64,000 bases of DNA from an uncultured Collinsella sp. (GCA_900548265.1 URKG01000006.1:1-64000); one strand, 5' to 3'. Shown: positions 7,771-16,984, counted from the stretch's first letter. The notes: generated by a model from the sequence alone, not told the origin. Numbers and translations are program-made.

Positions 7771-8433
7771 ATGTCCGAAAAGAGTGCCCTGTTCATGGCG
7801 CGCACGACGCGCTTCCACGAGTTTGCCCGCAGCTTGACGACCACCCTGGGTGTCGAGGTGAGCCTGGCCACCCCCGATTCGCCGACTGCGGCGCACGACT
7901 TTGACCTGCTGATTCTCGATTCCGATGGCATCCGCAGTGACCGCATCGATCAGATTGCCAAGTGGCTTGACGATCGTGGCGGCGTCCCCATGCTGGTGAT
8001 CGTCGACGACGAGGCCCTTGGCACCCTGCGTCTGCCCAATCATGCGCATGCCGACTTTGTATGCCCCACGGCGACGCCCAACGAACTCAAGGCTCGTGCG
8101 CAGCGCCTGATGGGCGAGGAGGAGACCGTCACCGCCGACGATGTGCTCAACATCGATAACCTCGAGATTAACCTGGCTACCTACCAGGTGACGCTCGATA
8201 ACGAGCCTATCGACCTGACGCTGATGGAGTACTCGCTGCTGAGCTTTTTGGCGACGCATCCCAACCGCGCCTACAGCCGCGAGGTGCTGCTGCACCGCGT
8301 GTGGGGCTTTGAGTACTGCGGCGGCACGCGCACCGTCGACGTGCACATTCGACGCATCCGTTCCAAGGTGGGCCCGCAGATCGCAGCACATATCACCACC
8401 GTCCGTGGCGTGGGTTATCTGTTTAAGGATTAG
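7771..8433 (+). CDS. Orphan OmpR-type regulator, GlnR-like
   Basis: A protein of 220 residues. The C-terminal half (130-220) is an OmpR/PhoB winged helix with LTLMEYSLLSFLATHPNRAYSREVLLHRVWG, RTVDVHIRRIRSK and TVRGVGYLF. The N-terminal half has the size and strand order of a receiver domain. It keeps an Asp in LLILDSDG but lacks the N-terminal acidic pair, and the usual switch lysine is replaced (FVCPTATPNEL). No histidine kinase is nearby. Actinobacterial GlnR has exactly this atypical, kinase-independent design and controls glnA. Here the gene directly follows glnA, likely in one transcript. The ATG at 7771 has GGAGG at an ideal distance. GlnR identity is an inference from architecture and context. 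Confidence 0.8.
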   Translation: MSEKSALFMARTTRFHEFARSLTTTLGVEVSLATPDSPTAAHDFDLLILDSDGIRSDRIDQIAKWLDDRGGVPMLVIVDDEALGTLRLPNHAHADFVCPTATPNELKARAQRLMGEEETVTADDVLNIDNLEINLATYQVTLDNEPIDLTLMEYSLLSFLATHPNRAYSREVLLHRVWGFEYCGGTRTVDVHIRRIRSKVGPQIAAHITTVRGVGYLFKD

Positions 8434-8437
8434 ATTT

Positions 8438-8470
8438 CCACCACAAAGGGGACAGGCACCTTCGTGGTGG
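8438..8470. repeat. CCACCACAAAGG hairpin, copy 1
   Basis: A 12-bp stem with one C/A change, CCACCACAAAGG/CCTTCGTGGTGG, encloses the 9-nt loop GGACAGGCA and is followed by TTTTG. It starts 4 bp after the regulator stop codon and could serve as its terminator. Further copies are at 22905, 24497, 25458 and 35829. Confidence 0.85.
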
Positions 8471-8588
8471 TTTTGACGCAGGTACGGATTCCTTTCGGGT
8501 CTGCGGCAGAACTTAAGCATTCCTAAAAGATTGCGTTCTCATACACGTACGCCCGCATATTGGGGTACAACTCAACGTGAACAATGAT

Positions 8589-8615
8589 GGCCCGCCACAT
8601 GTTTGGCGGGCCTTT
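8589..8615 (+). terminator. GGCCCGCC hairpin in htrA leader
   Basis: A perfect 8-bp stem GGCCCGCC/GGCGGGCC with a short T-run ends about 27 nt before the htrA start. It may be an attenuator, or the end of a short upstream transcript. No coding sequence is evident between 8471 and 8641. Confidence 0.5.
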
Positions 8616-8641
8616 GGTTATTTGACGAAAGGATCGCAGCC

Positions 8642-10108
8642 ATGAGCGAGAACGATTCCCAGCGTCCCCAGGACGTGGGCAACGCTGGCGAGACCCAGCA
8701 GCAGCCACGTGTGCAGGTGGAGTCGACGCCTGCTGGCAGCAACATTCCCTACGTGCAGGCTTACGACACACAGACCGGCCAGCCGCTCGTCGGTCAGCAG
8801 GTCGTGAACAAGCACACGGTGGTCAAGACCAAGACCAAAAAGCTGCCGATCTTTATTACAGCGCTTGCCGGCTGCGCCTGTGGCGCCCTGCTGGTCATTG
8901 CGCTCATTATGAGCGGCACGCTCGATATCGGTGGCGGCAAGAATGCCGTGACGGCGGGTGCTTCGGGTTCGTCGACGCAAAAAATTACGATCGACTCCGA
9001 GGACACCACGCTGGCCGAGGCCGTTTCTGCCAAGGCCCTGCCCTCCGTCGTTTCCATCACCGCCACTTCGAGCGGCAGCCAGAATGGCTCGCTTTCGCAG
9101 TCTGCTGATGAGTCGGATAGCTCGGGCAGCGTCGGTTCGGGCGTGGTGCTCGATACCGAGGGCCATATTCTCACCAACAACCATGTGGTCGATGGCTATG
9201 ACCAGTACGTGGTGACCATGGACGACGGCACCACCTATGAGGCCGAGTTCGTGGGCAACGACGCCTCGAGCGACCTGGCCGTCATCAAGCTCAAGGACGC
9301 CGACGCCTCCAAGCTTACGCCGATCGAGATCGGTGATTCCTCCAAGCTCAACGTGGGCGAGTGGGTCATGGCCATCGGCTCGCCGTTCGGCAACGAGCAG
9401 TCTGTCTCTACCGGTATCGTCTCGGCGCTCTACCGCTCCACGGCCATGAGTTCTACCAGCGGTAACACCATCTATGCCAACATGATTCAGACCGATGCCG
9501 CCATCAACCCGGGCAACTCCGGTGGCGCGCTCGTCAACGACAACGGTGAGCTGGTGGGTATCAACTCGCTTATCGAGAGCTATTCGGGCTCCAGCTCGGG
9601 CGTGGGCTTTGCCATTCCGGTCAACTACGCCAAGAACATTGCCGACCAGATTATCGACGGCAAGACGCCGGTGCATCCGTACATGGGCGCTACGCTTTCG
9701 AGCGTCAACGCGCTCAATGCCCGTACCAACAAGCTGAGCACCGATAGCGGCGCGTATGTGGCGAGCGTCGTTGAGGATGGTCCTGCTGCTAAGGCCGGAA
9801 TTCAGGAGGGCGACGTCATCACCAAGCTGGGCGACGACGAGATCACGAGTGCCGATGGCCTGATCATCGCACTGCGCAGCCACGAGGTGGGCGAGAAGGT
9901 CGAGATCACGCTTATGCGCGGCAAGGAAGAGAAGAAGGTCACCGTCGAGCTGGGCTCCGATGAGGAGCTGCAGAACCAGCAGCAGGACGACAGTTCGACC
10001 GACACCGGCAATGGCGGTATTACCGACGAGCAGCTGCGCCAGTACCTGGAGGAGCTGTTAGGCCAGCAGGGCCAGGGCCAGGGTCAGGGCTACGGCCAGG
10101 GTTACTAA
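8642..10108 (+). CDS. HtrA/DegP-like membrane-anchored serine protease
   Basis: A protein of 488 residues. Residues 1-55 are a polar cytoplasmic segment, followed by one membrane helix (about 60-90, IFITALAGCACGALLVIALI). The trypsin-like domain carries the His of TNNHVVDG, the Asp of SSDLAVIKL and the Ser of GNSGGALV. A PDZ domain occupies about 345-440 (GAYVASVVEDGPAAKAGI). The tail is rich in Gln and Gly (GQGQGQGYGQGY). It acts outside the membrane in quality control of exported proteins. The ATG at 8642 follows GAAAGGA. It is a single-gene unit ending in a strong terminator. Confidence 0.92.
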   Translation: MSENDSQRPQDVGNAGETQQQPRVQVESTPAGSNIPYVQAYDTQTGQPLVGQQVVNKHTVVKTKTKKLPIFITALAGCACGALLVIALIMSGTLDIGGGKNAVTAGASGSSTQKITIDSEDTTLAEAVSAKALPSVVSITATSSGSQNGSLSQSADESDSSGSVGSGVVLDTEGHILTNNHVVDGYDQYVVTMDDGTTYEAEFVGNDASSDLAVIKLKDADASKLTPIEIGDSSKLNVGEWVMAIGSPFGNEQSVSTGIVSALYRSTAMSSTSGNTIYANMIQTDAAINPGNSGGALVNDNGELVGINSLIESYSGSSSGVGFAIPVNYAKNIADQIIDGKTPVHPYMGATLSSVNALNARTNKLSTDSGAYVASVVEDGPAAKAGIQEGDVITKLGDDEITSADGLIIALRSHEVGEKVEITLMRGKEEKKVTVELGSDEELQNQQQDDSSTDTGNGGITDEQLRQYLEELLGQQGQGQGQGYGQGY

Positions 10109-10135
10109 CGAGCCGTATCGCACGTATCGAAGCCA

Positions 10136-10176
10136 GAGGGGCTGTCCCATCAATGCGGGACAGCCCCTCTTTTCTT
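10136..10176 (+). terminator. Terminator after htrA-like gene
   Basis: The 13-bp stem GAGGGGCTGTCCC/GGGACAGCCCCTC is followed by TTTTCTT. This is a canonical Rho-independent terminator. Confidence 0.92.
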
Positions 10177-10355
10177 ATTGATCCTTTGGGGACGGAGGAA
10201 AACGGATCATTTGGAAATGGCAAGGGCATGGTTTGATTGCGCGATCCACCCGGTCTGGCGGCTGCCGATTCGGTGCGGTTTGAGACCGCTATTCGGCCCC
10301 ATCGTGACCGGTGGTACTCTAGTATCCGTTTGAAATCGAGCGAAGGAGTGCCGCT

Positions 10356-12584
10356 ATGGAGCAATCGAGCCTGTTTGGTGACGGCGTGGACATCGATACC
10401 GAAACGCCCGCGAGCGCGGAAGCCACCGCACCGACCGATGCCCGTGCCCAGGCGGCAGCGCGCGCGGCCGAGCTGCGCCACGAGCTCGACTACCACGCCT
10501 ATCGCTACTACATGCTCGATGCGCCCGAGATCACGGACGCTGCCTTTGACAAAATGCTCGTTGAACTGCAGGAAATCGAGGCTGCCTACCCCGATTTGGT
10601 GACGCCCGACAGCTATACTCAGCGTGTGGGCGGATACGTGAGCGAGCAGTTTACGCCGGTCACGCACATGGCACGCATGTATTCCATGGACGATGCCATG
10701 GATCTGGACGAGCTCGACGCGTGGCTCCAGCGCACCGAGGATGCGCTCGGCGCTGGTAACGTCACCTATACCTGCGAGCTTAAGATCGACGGTCTGGGCG
10801 TCGCGCTTACCTACCAAAACGGCACCTTTGTGCGCGCCGCCACGCGCGGTGACGGCACAACGGGTGAGGATGTGTCGCTCAACGTGCGCACCATCAAGGA
10901 CGTGCCCATGCACCTGTCCGAGCCGGCGCTCGCCCACATGGGCGCCGACCGCGAGCGCACCATCGAGGTGCGCGGCGAGGTCTATATGCCCAAGGGCAGC
11001 TTTGTTCGTCTGAACGACGAGGCCGATGCCGAGGGCCGCGACCCCTTCGCCAACCCCCGCAACGCCGCCGCCGGCAGCCTGCGCCAAAAGGATCCCAAGG
11101 TCACGGCGCGCCGCGACCTGGCCACCTTTATCTATGCCATCGCCGATACCGACCCGCTGCACGTCCACAGCCAGCGCGAGTTTCTCGATTGGCTGCGTAG
11201 CGCCGGCTTTAGCGTCAATCCCAACGTGGCTCGTTGCGCCACGCCGGCCGAGGTCCACGAGTTCTGTGCCCAGGCGCTCGAACATCGCGGTGACCTGGAC
11301 TACGACATCGACGGCGTGGTCGTAAAGGTCGATAGCTTCCAGCAGCAGCTCGATCTGGGCTTTACCGCCCGCGCGCCGCGCTGGGCCATCGCCTTTAAGT
11401 TCCCGCCCGAGGAAAAGCAGACCGTCCTGCGCGAAATTCGCATCCAGGTGGGCCGCACCGGCGTGCTCACGCCGGTCGCCGAGTTCGATCCGGTGACGGT
11501 CGCCGGCTCCACCATCGCGCGCGCCACGCTGCACAACATCGACGAGATCCGCCGAAAAAACGTGCGCGAGGGCGATACCATCATCGTGCACAAGGCGGGT
11601 GACGTGATCCCGGAGGTCGTGGGCCCGGTACTCGACAAGCGCCCGGCCGATTCGGTCGACTGGCACATGCCCGAGGTCTGCCCCGTGTGCGGCAGCCCCG
11701 TGGTCCACGAGGACGGCGAGGTCGCTTACCGCTGCGTCTCCATCGATTGCCCCGCGCAGCTCAAGGAGCGCCTGCTCCACTGGGTGAGCCGCGGTTGCAT
11801 GGACGTCGACGGCCTGGGCGACGAGATTGTCGACAAGATGATCGCCGCCGGCCTGATTCACGACGTCGCGGACTTCTACCAGCTCACGGTCGATGACATC
11901 GCAGGCCTGGACACGGGCCGCGTGTACGCCAGCTCCAACAGCAAAAAGGGCGTCAAGAAGGGTGACCCCATTCCGGTAGGCCTCAAGACGGCCGAAAAGA
12001 TCGTCGCCGAGCTCAACAAGTCCAAGAGCCAGCCGCTCGGTCGCGTGCTGTTTGCCCTGGGCATCCGCCACGTGGGCAAGAGCGTGGGCGAGGTCATCGC
12101 CGAGCGATTCCTGTCGATTGACAAGCTCATCTTGGCGAGCGAAGAGGATATTGCCGAGTGCGAGGGCATTGGCCCCAAGATTGCGGCGAGTGTCAAGCAG
12201 TTCCTGGCCGTGCCCGAAAATCTTGCCGTGCTGGAGCGTCTGCGCCAAGCGGGCCTGTCTCTCGAGGTCGACTTGGGCGCCGCTCATGCGCAAGCCGCAG
12301 CCGAGGCTGGCGTGGCAGGCGAGCTCGCCGACGCACAGCCGCTCGCGGGTCTGACCTTCGTGCTCACCGGCACGCTCGTCAACCGCACGCGCGACGAGGC
12401 GGGCGCGGCGCTCAAGGTGCTCGGCGCCAAGGTTTCGGGCAGTGTGTCAAAGAAGACGAGTTACCTGGTCGCCGGTCCCAAAGCGGGCTCCAAGCTTACC
12501 AAGGCCGAGCAGCTAGGTGTGCCCGTGTTGGACGAGGACGCACTCGAGCAGATTCTTGCGACTGGTCAGGTGCCCCAGGCTTAG
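10356..12584 (+). CDS. ligA: NAD-dependent DNA ligase
   Basis: A protein of 742 residues that seals nicks in replication and repair using NAD+. Domain Ia has RHELDYHAYRYYMLDAPEITD. The adenylation motif is CELKIDGLGVAL, with RGDGTTGEDV and RGEVYMP. The OB fold contains GRTGVLTPVAEFDPV. The four-Cys zinc finger is CPVCG, then CVSIDCP. Helix-hairpin-helix repeats follow, and a C-terminal BRCT domain (LTFVLTGTLVNRTRDEA) fills about 660-740. It is longer than the roughly 670-residue average, mainly through an N-terminal extension and a lysine-rich insert around residues 527-540 (SNSKKGVKKGDPIP). The ATG at 10356 follows GGAGTG. Confidence 0.96.
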   Translation: MEQSSLFGDGVDIDTETPASAEATAPTDARAQAAARAAELRHELDYHAYRYYMLDAPEITDAAFDKMLVELQEIEAAYPDLVTPDSYTQRVGGYVSEQFTPVTHMARMYSMDDAMDLDELDAWLQRTEDALGAGNVTYTCELKIDGLGVALTYQNGTFVRAATRGDGTTGEDVSLNVRTIKDVPMHLSEPALAHMGADRERTIEVRGEVYMPKGSFVRLNDEADAEGRDPFANPRNAAAGSLRQKDPKVTARRDLATFIYAIADTDPLHVHSQREFLDWLRSAGFSVNPNVARCATPAEVHEFCAQALEHRGDLDYDIDGVVVKVDSFQQQLDLGFTARAPRWAIAFKFPPEEKQTVLREIRIQVGRTGVLTPVAEFDPVTVAGSTIARATLHNIDEIRRKNVREGDTIIVHKAGDVIPEVVGPVLDKRPADSVDWHMPEVCPVCGSPVVHEDGEVAYRCVSIDCPAQLKERLLHWVSRGCMDVDGLGDEIVDKMIAAGLIHDVADFYQLTVDDIAGLDTGRVYASSNSKKGVKKGDPIPVGLKTAEKIVAELNKSKSQPLGRVLFALGIRHVGKSVGEVIAERFLSIDKLILASEEDIAECEGIGPKIAASVKQFLAVPENLAVLERLRQAGLSLEVDLGAAHAQAAAEAGVAGELADAQPLAGLTFVLTGTLVNRTRDEAGAALKVLGAKVSGSVSKKTSYLVAGPKAGSKLTKAEQLGVPVLDEDALEQILATGQVPQA

Positions 12585-12604
12585 TGCATCGATAGCCAAA
12601 TTGA

Positions 12605-12648
12605 AGAACCGCCCGGAAAGCATGGTGCCTTCCGGGCGGTTCTTATTT
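12605..12648. terminator. Bidirectional terminator between ligA and merR
   Basis: A 13-bp stem GAACCGCCCGGAA/TTCCGGGCGGTTC lies at the convergent junction and overlaps the 3' end of the MerR-type gene. T-rich sequence follows on the plus strand (TTCTTATTT). Confidence 0.8.
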
Positions 12649-13491
12649 GGACGGGGCAACCGGCACCGTGATCTGCGTCACGTAGGTCGCCGGGTCGTCG
12701 CTGATGATGTCATCGATAAGGGTAATCTCGCGTGAGGGACCGGCGGGTGTCAGGCCGTGCTCGCGCATATAGCCGAGCAGCTGCTCGTAGCGCGGGCCCG
12801 CTTGCCCATGCGTGCCGCGGAAGCTTATGGTCAGGCAGCGCGCGGCGGGTCGCGTCTCGACGTCGCCCATGTACTCATCGGTGTCATCGAGCAGCAAAAA
12901 GACCTCGTCGTAGCCGTCAAAGTCGCCGGCGGCCAGGCGCTCGGCGCTAATCCCAACGCCCAAGTTGCCCAGGAAGACAAAGGTCTCGTGCTGGCCCTTC
13001 TGCAGTTGACGAATCTGCCACTCCAGCGCATAGGCGTCGGTAGGCTTGACACGTTCGTGCAATACGGCGCAGCGAAGCTCGGGCGCATCGATTGTGCAAA
13101 TGGTATCGAGCTCGGTGTTCAAGGCGTCGTGCAGCAGGGCAAGCCGGTTGTCAATCTTGCGTGATACGCGCTCCAGCTCGCGTCGCTTTCGCTCGATGAG
13201 CTCCTGCTGCTGAGCCAGCTGCCGCTGCATGAGGTCCACATCGCGCGTGGTCACAAACTCGCGGATTTGCGCCAACGGCAAGTCGAGAACACGCAGGTGG
13301 CTGATGGTATTAAGGGTGGAGAGCTGCCGCGATCCGTAGTAGCGGTACCCACTCGCCGGATCGATGTGCGCCGGGTCCAGCAAGCCCATCTGCTCGTAAT
13401 GACGTAGCGTCCCCACGCTCAGGTTAAACAGGCGCGCCACCTCGCCAATTCGGAGCAGGCCCTCGGTATGTTCAGTTGGCGAGTCGGTCAT
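12643..13491 (-). CDS. MerR-family regulator with effector-binding domain
   Basis: A protein of 282 residues. The HTH (residues 14-80: LLRIGEVARLFNLSVGTLRHYEQMGLL, SGYRYYGSRQL) is a clear MerR domain. A long coiled-coil helix follows (about 85-125), then a GyrI/BmrR-type ligand-binding domain. The latter suggests sensing of bulky or cationic drugs. It is the second gene of an operon with the MATE exporter (54-bp gap), and a MerR-type promoter sits upstream of that operon, so autoregulated activation of drug efflux is the likely circuit. The ATG at 13491 is preceded by AAAGGAGC. Confidence 0.9.
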   Translation of the reverse strand: MTDSPTEHTEGLLRIGEVARLFNLSVGTLRHYEQMGLLDPAHIDPASGYRYYGSRQLSTLNTISHLRVLDLPLAQIREFVTTRDVDLMQRQLAQQQELIERKRRELERVSRKIDNRLALLHDALNTELDTICTIDAPELRCAVLHERVKPTDAYALEWQIRQLQKGQHETFVFLGNLGVGISAERLAAGDFDGYDEVFLLLDDTDEYMGDVETRPAARCLTISFRGTHGQAGPRYEQLLGYMREHGLTPAGPSREITLIDDIISDDPATYVTQITVPVAPSK

Positions 13492-13545
13492 GGGACCGCT
13501 CCTTTCAATAGGGTCGGGGAGGGGCGCCAGACTCGCGTCGCCCCG

Positions 13546-14892
13546 CTACGCTGCCAACTTGTCAAAAGCCCCGCGCCGGTTGAGCACGGTAAACGCGACA
13601 ACACAGATGACTGCCGACAAAATCGATCCGCACGGCGAAGCGATGCCCATGGGAAACAACGTATCGGAATAGGCGTTCGACAGCAGCCACGCGCCCGGCA
13701 CGCGAATGAGCGCCACGGCCAGCACGTTGTGCGCAAAGCCGATGTAGCTCTTGCCATACGCAGCGAAAAAGCCGCTAAAGCAAATGTGGATGCCGGCAAA
13801 AATCGCGTCGAAAATATAGCTGCGCATATAGCCGGTGCCGGCCGCGACTACCGCGGCGTCCTTGGCAAAAAAGCCGATAAACGCCGGCGCCACTAGCCAT
13901 ATCAGCACCGTGATCAGACAGCCGTACACTACCGAGATGGTCATGGCGTCCTTGAGCACCTGACGCGCACGATCGCCCTTGCCCGCGCCGGCGTTTTGCG
14001 CCGTGAGCGCGCTGACGGTGGCGCCCATGGAACTCGGCACAATGAACAAAAAGCTGATCATCTTCTCGACCAGGCCCACGGCGGCGGCGTCGACGAGCCC
14101 TCGGTGGTTGGCGATGACGGTGATAAACATAAACGCCACCTGGATACAGCCGTCCTGCACGGCCACGGGCACGCCGATCTTAAGAATGCTGCCGAGCACC
14201 TCGGGCTGGGGACGCAGGTCGCTGCGCTTAACGTGGATGTTCGTGCGGCGGCTCTTGAGCCACACGAGCGCGAGGGCAACGCTTGCCGTCTGGGCGGTCA
14301 CCGTGCCGAGCGCCGCGCCCACGGGGCCGAGCCCCATATGGCCGATAAACAGAAAGTCGAGCGCGATGTTGATGATGCACGCCACGCCGATCACGTACAT
14401 AGGCGAGCGCGAATCGCCCAGGCCGCGAAAGATGGCCGAGAGGATATTGTACGCGGCGATAAAGGGAATGCCGACAAAGCAGATGCGCAGGTAAGCGGCG
14501 GTGCCTTCGACCGCCTCGGGCGGCGTGCCAATGAGCGCCACGATTTGCGGACACAGTGCGAGCAAGATGGCGGCCAGCACTACCGAGACGCCCATAAAGA
14601 GCGTGATGGTGTTGCCGATGGCGGTCTCGGCGCGGTCAAACCGGCGTGAACCCACAGCGTGGCCGACGACCACCGTCGTTCCCATGGCCAGGCCCACGAG
14701 CGCCACGGTAATCATATAGAGCGTCTGCGCGCCATTTGCCACGGCGGTGATGCCGGCGGCGCCGCTAAACTGCCCCATCATGTACAGGTCGGCCATGCCG
14801 TAGAGCATCTGCAAAAAGTACGAGAGCATATAGGGCAGGGCAAAGACCGCGATGGTCTTGAGGACATTGCCGCGTGTGAGGTCGTGTTCCAT
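13546..14892 (-). CDS. MATE-family multidrug/cation antiporter
   Basis: A protein of 448 residues with 12 predicted membrane helices in two MATE repeats. Repeat one begins LPYMLSYFLQMLYGMADLYMMG, and the second half has GVPVAVQDGCIQVAFMFI and the NAGAGKGDRARQ loop. MATE proteins export drugs or metabolites in exchange for Na+ or H+ across the cytoplasmic membrane. It is the first gene of the operon with the MerR regulator. The ATG at 14892 (MEHDLTRGNVLK) is the family-typical start. The substrate is unknown. Confidence 0.92.
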   Translation of the reverse strand: MEHDLTRGNVLKTIAVFALPYMLSYFLQMLYGMADLYMMGQFSGAAGITAVANGAQTLYMITVALVGLAMGTTVVVGHAVGSRRFDRAETAIGNTITLFMGVSVVLAAILLALCPQIVALIGTPPEAVEGTAAYLRICFVGIPFIAAYNILSAIFRGLGDSRSPMYVIGVACIINIALDFLFIGHMGLGPVGAALGTVTAQTASVALALVWLKSRRTNIHVKRSDLRPQPEVLGSILKIGVPVAVQDGCIQVAFMFITVIANHRGLVDAAAVGLVEKMISFLFIVPSSMGATVSALTAQNAGAGKGDRARQVLKDAMTISVVYGCLITVLIWLVAPAFIGFFAKDAAVVAAGTGYMRSYIFDAIFAGIHICFSGFFAAYGKSYIGFAHNVLAVALIRVPGAWLLSNAYSDTLFPMGIASPCGSILSAVICVVAFTVLNRRGAFDKLAA

Positions 14893-14934
14893 GGGCGGGG
14901 CACTTTCTGGCTGGGTTCATTTAGCTACCAGTGT

Positions 14935-14965
14935 AGTGAAAACCCTACAACGATTGTAGAGTCAA
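14935..14965 (-). promoter_or_regulatory. MerR-type promoter/operator of the MATE-merR operon
   Basis: Read on the minus strand, TTGACT (-35) and TTCACT (-10) are separated by exactly 19 bp. The spacer contains the perfect dyad CTACAATCGTTGTAG. A long 19-bp spacer with a central dyad is the hallmark of promoters untwisted by MerR-family activators. Confidence 0.75.
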
Positions 14966-15065
14966 GGTTTATGTTGGCAGTGGGGCGAAAAAAGTCGCGC
15001 TCGTAATCATTTCCGTCGAATACAGACATAAACCGTACAAGCGTGGTGCCTGCGCTGGCCTTAAA

Positions 15066-15112
15066 GAAATCGGTTTCGTATCACTTGACACCGTCACCTG
15101 TCGCGCAATAAT
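15066..15112 (+). promoter_or_regulatory. Promoter and operator-like site of ABC exporter pair
   Basis: TTGACA at 15085-15090 and AATAAT at 15107-15112 are separated by 16 bp. Just upstream, GAAATCGGTTTCG (15066-15078) is identical to the LacI-type operator core in front of kdgK, suggesting that a LacI-like protein also binds here. Confidence 0.6.
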
Positions 15113-15142
15113 ACGTGCGTTTGCGAATGACGTTTGACGGAG

Positions 15143-16984
15143 ATGATGATACGGGTGCGTAATCTCAAACTGCTGATGTCCTATCTCGGCGAATTCAAGC
15201 GCGATTTTATCCTCGGCGTGCTGTTCATCGCCGTCGAGACTACGCTTGAGCTCTTTATCCCCGTAATCATGGCTAACATCATTGACGTGGGCGTGCCCGC
15301 GCGTGACACCGGCTACATCCTGTTCCAGGGAGCACTCATGTTGGTGTGCGCGGCCGTGTCGCTTGTACTTGGCCTCGGCTATGCGCGTTATTCGGCACGT
15401 GTGGCGGTGGGCCTCGGCGCCAACCTGCGCGCCGCGGAGTACCGCAAGATCCAGACCCTTGCCTTCGGCAATCTCGATGAATACGAGACGAGCTCGCTTG
15501 TCACCCGCATGACCACCGACATCACCGTGATTCAAAACGCCGTAGGTAACGGCTTCCGCCCCATGGTGCGCGGGCCGGTAAATCTGGTCATGGGCCTCGT
15601 CTACGCTTTTGCGCTCTCGCGCGAGCTCGCGGCGGTCTTTGCCGTCATTCTGCCGATGCTCGCCATCGTGCTCGGTATCATTACCGTGCGTGTGAGCCCG
15701 CTCTACCGCCAACTCCAGACCTCGATGGACCACCTCAACGGCGTGGTACAGGAAGACCTCACCGCCGTGCGTGCCGTCAAGGCCTACGTTCGTACTGAGC
15801 ACGAGGAGGCCAAGTTCGACACCGTCAATACCGAGCTCGCCGGCACTGCGACGAAGACCTTTGGCAACGCGGTGCTCAACCTGCCGGTGTTTCAGCTGTC
15901 GATGTACGTGGCTGCGCTCTCCATCCTGTGGATTGGCGGCCGCATGATTCTCGCCGGCAAGCTGGGCGTGGGCTCGCTCACGGGCTTTATGAGCTACGTG
16001 CTGCTGATCATGAATTCGCTCATGATGATTTCCAACGTGTTTTTGCTGCTCACGCGCGCTCTTACGAGTGTGGGCCGTATCGCCGAGGTGCTCGATGAGG
16101 AGCCCTTTATCGCCAACCCCGCGGGAGACCTCGCGATTGCGGCGCCAGCGGACGGCAGTATCGAGTTTCGCGACGTTTCCTTTAAATACCGCGCGGATGC
16201 AGCCGAGGATGTGCTCGAGCATATCGACCTTCGCATCGAGAGCGGCTCGACGGTGGGCATCCTCGGCGGCACGGGCTCGGGCAAGAGCTCACTTGTGCAG
16301 CTGATTGCGCGCCTGTACGACGCCACCGAAGGCGCCGTGCTTATGGGCGGACGCGACGTGCGCGACTACGACCTCGCCGCCTTGCGCGACGCTGTGGGCA
16401 TTGTGCTGCAAAAGAATGTGCTGTTCACGGGCACCGTGCGCGAGAACCTGCAGTGGGGCAATCCGCAGGCGTCGGACGATGAGCTCCTCGCGGCTTGCCG
16501 CGCGGCGTGCGTGGACGAGTTCCTTGATCGCATCGGCGGGCTGGACGGCGAGTTGGGCCAAGGCGGCGCCGGTGTCTCGGGCGGCCAGAAGCAGCGCCTG
16601 TGCATCGCGCGCACGCTGCTCAAGCATCCGCGCGTGCTCATTTTTGATGACTCCACCAGCGCGGTCGATATGGCGACCGACGCTAAGATTCGCGAGCACA
16701 TCGCCCGGATTTCCGATACGACCGTGCTCATCATCGCCCAGCGCATCGCGAGTGTCATGGATGCCGATCGCATTGTGGTATTGGACGACGGTCGTGTCCA
16801 CGGCGTGGGCACGCACGAGGAACTGCTAGCGGGCGACAACATATACCAGGAGATTTATGCCTCGCAGATGGAGTTTGCGAGGAACGCGGACGCCGGCGAC
16901 GGCAGCGACGATGGTTGCGCGAATGATCCGTTTTCCTCCGTCGCATGCGGATCGCCCTTGGAAGGGGGCGAGCGTCATGCCTAA
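15143..16984 (+). CDS. Heterodimeric ABC exporter, subunit with degenerate site
   Basis: About 613 residues: a six-helix exporter membrane domain (1-320) fused to a nucleotide-binding domain. Walker A is GGTGSGKSS and the signature is VSGGQKQRLCIAR. Two key residues are altered: Walker B ends FDDSTS, with Asp in place of the catalytic Glu, and the H-loop is AQRIAS with Gln instead of His. This is the pattern of the degenerate half in heterodimeric exporters such as TM287/288. The partner starts inside the 3' end (8-nt overlap). The start is uncertain (ATG at 15143 or 15146, or GTG at 15155); GGAG at 15139 suits the later ones. The substrate is probably drug-like but unknown. Confidence 0.9.
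   Translation: MMIRVRNLKLLMSYLGEFKRDFILGVLFIAVETTLELFIPVIMANIIDVGVPARDTGYILFQGALMLVCAAVSLVLGLGYARYSARVAVGLGANLRAAEYRKIQTLAFGNLDEYETSSLVTRMTTDITVIQNAVGNGFRPMVRGPVNLVMGLVYAFALSRELAAVFAVILPMLAIVLGIITVRVSPLYRQLQTSMDHLNGVVQEDLTAVRAVKAYVRTEHEEAKFDTVNTELAGTATKTFGNAVLNLPVFQLSMYVAALSILWIGGRMILAGKLGVGSLTGFMSYVLLIMNSLMMISNVFLLLTRALTSVGRIAEVLDEEPFIANPAGDLAIAAPADGSIEFRDVSFKYRADAAEDVLEHIDLRIESGSTVGILGGTGSGKSSLVQLIARLYDATEGAVLMGGRDVRDYDLAALRDAVGIVLQKNVLFTGTVRENLQWGNPQASDDELLAACRAACVDEFLDRIGGLDGELGQGGAGVSGGQKQRLCIARTLLKHPRVLIFDDSTSAVDMATDAKIREHIARISDTTVLIIAQRIASVMDADRIVVLDDGRVHGVGTHEELLAGDNIYQEIYASQMEFARNADAGDGSDDGCANDPFSSVACGSPLEGGERHA

Noticed and set aside
10020..12293. A 757-residue open frame on the minus strand opposite ligA, and similar long antisense frames opposite glnA, moaC-mobB and gatB
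   Set aside because: They mirror third-position GC bias of the real genes, show no domains, and the plus-strand proteins are clear family members.
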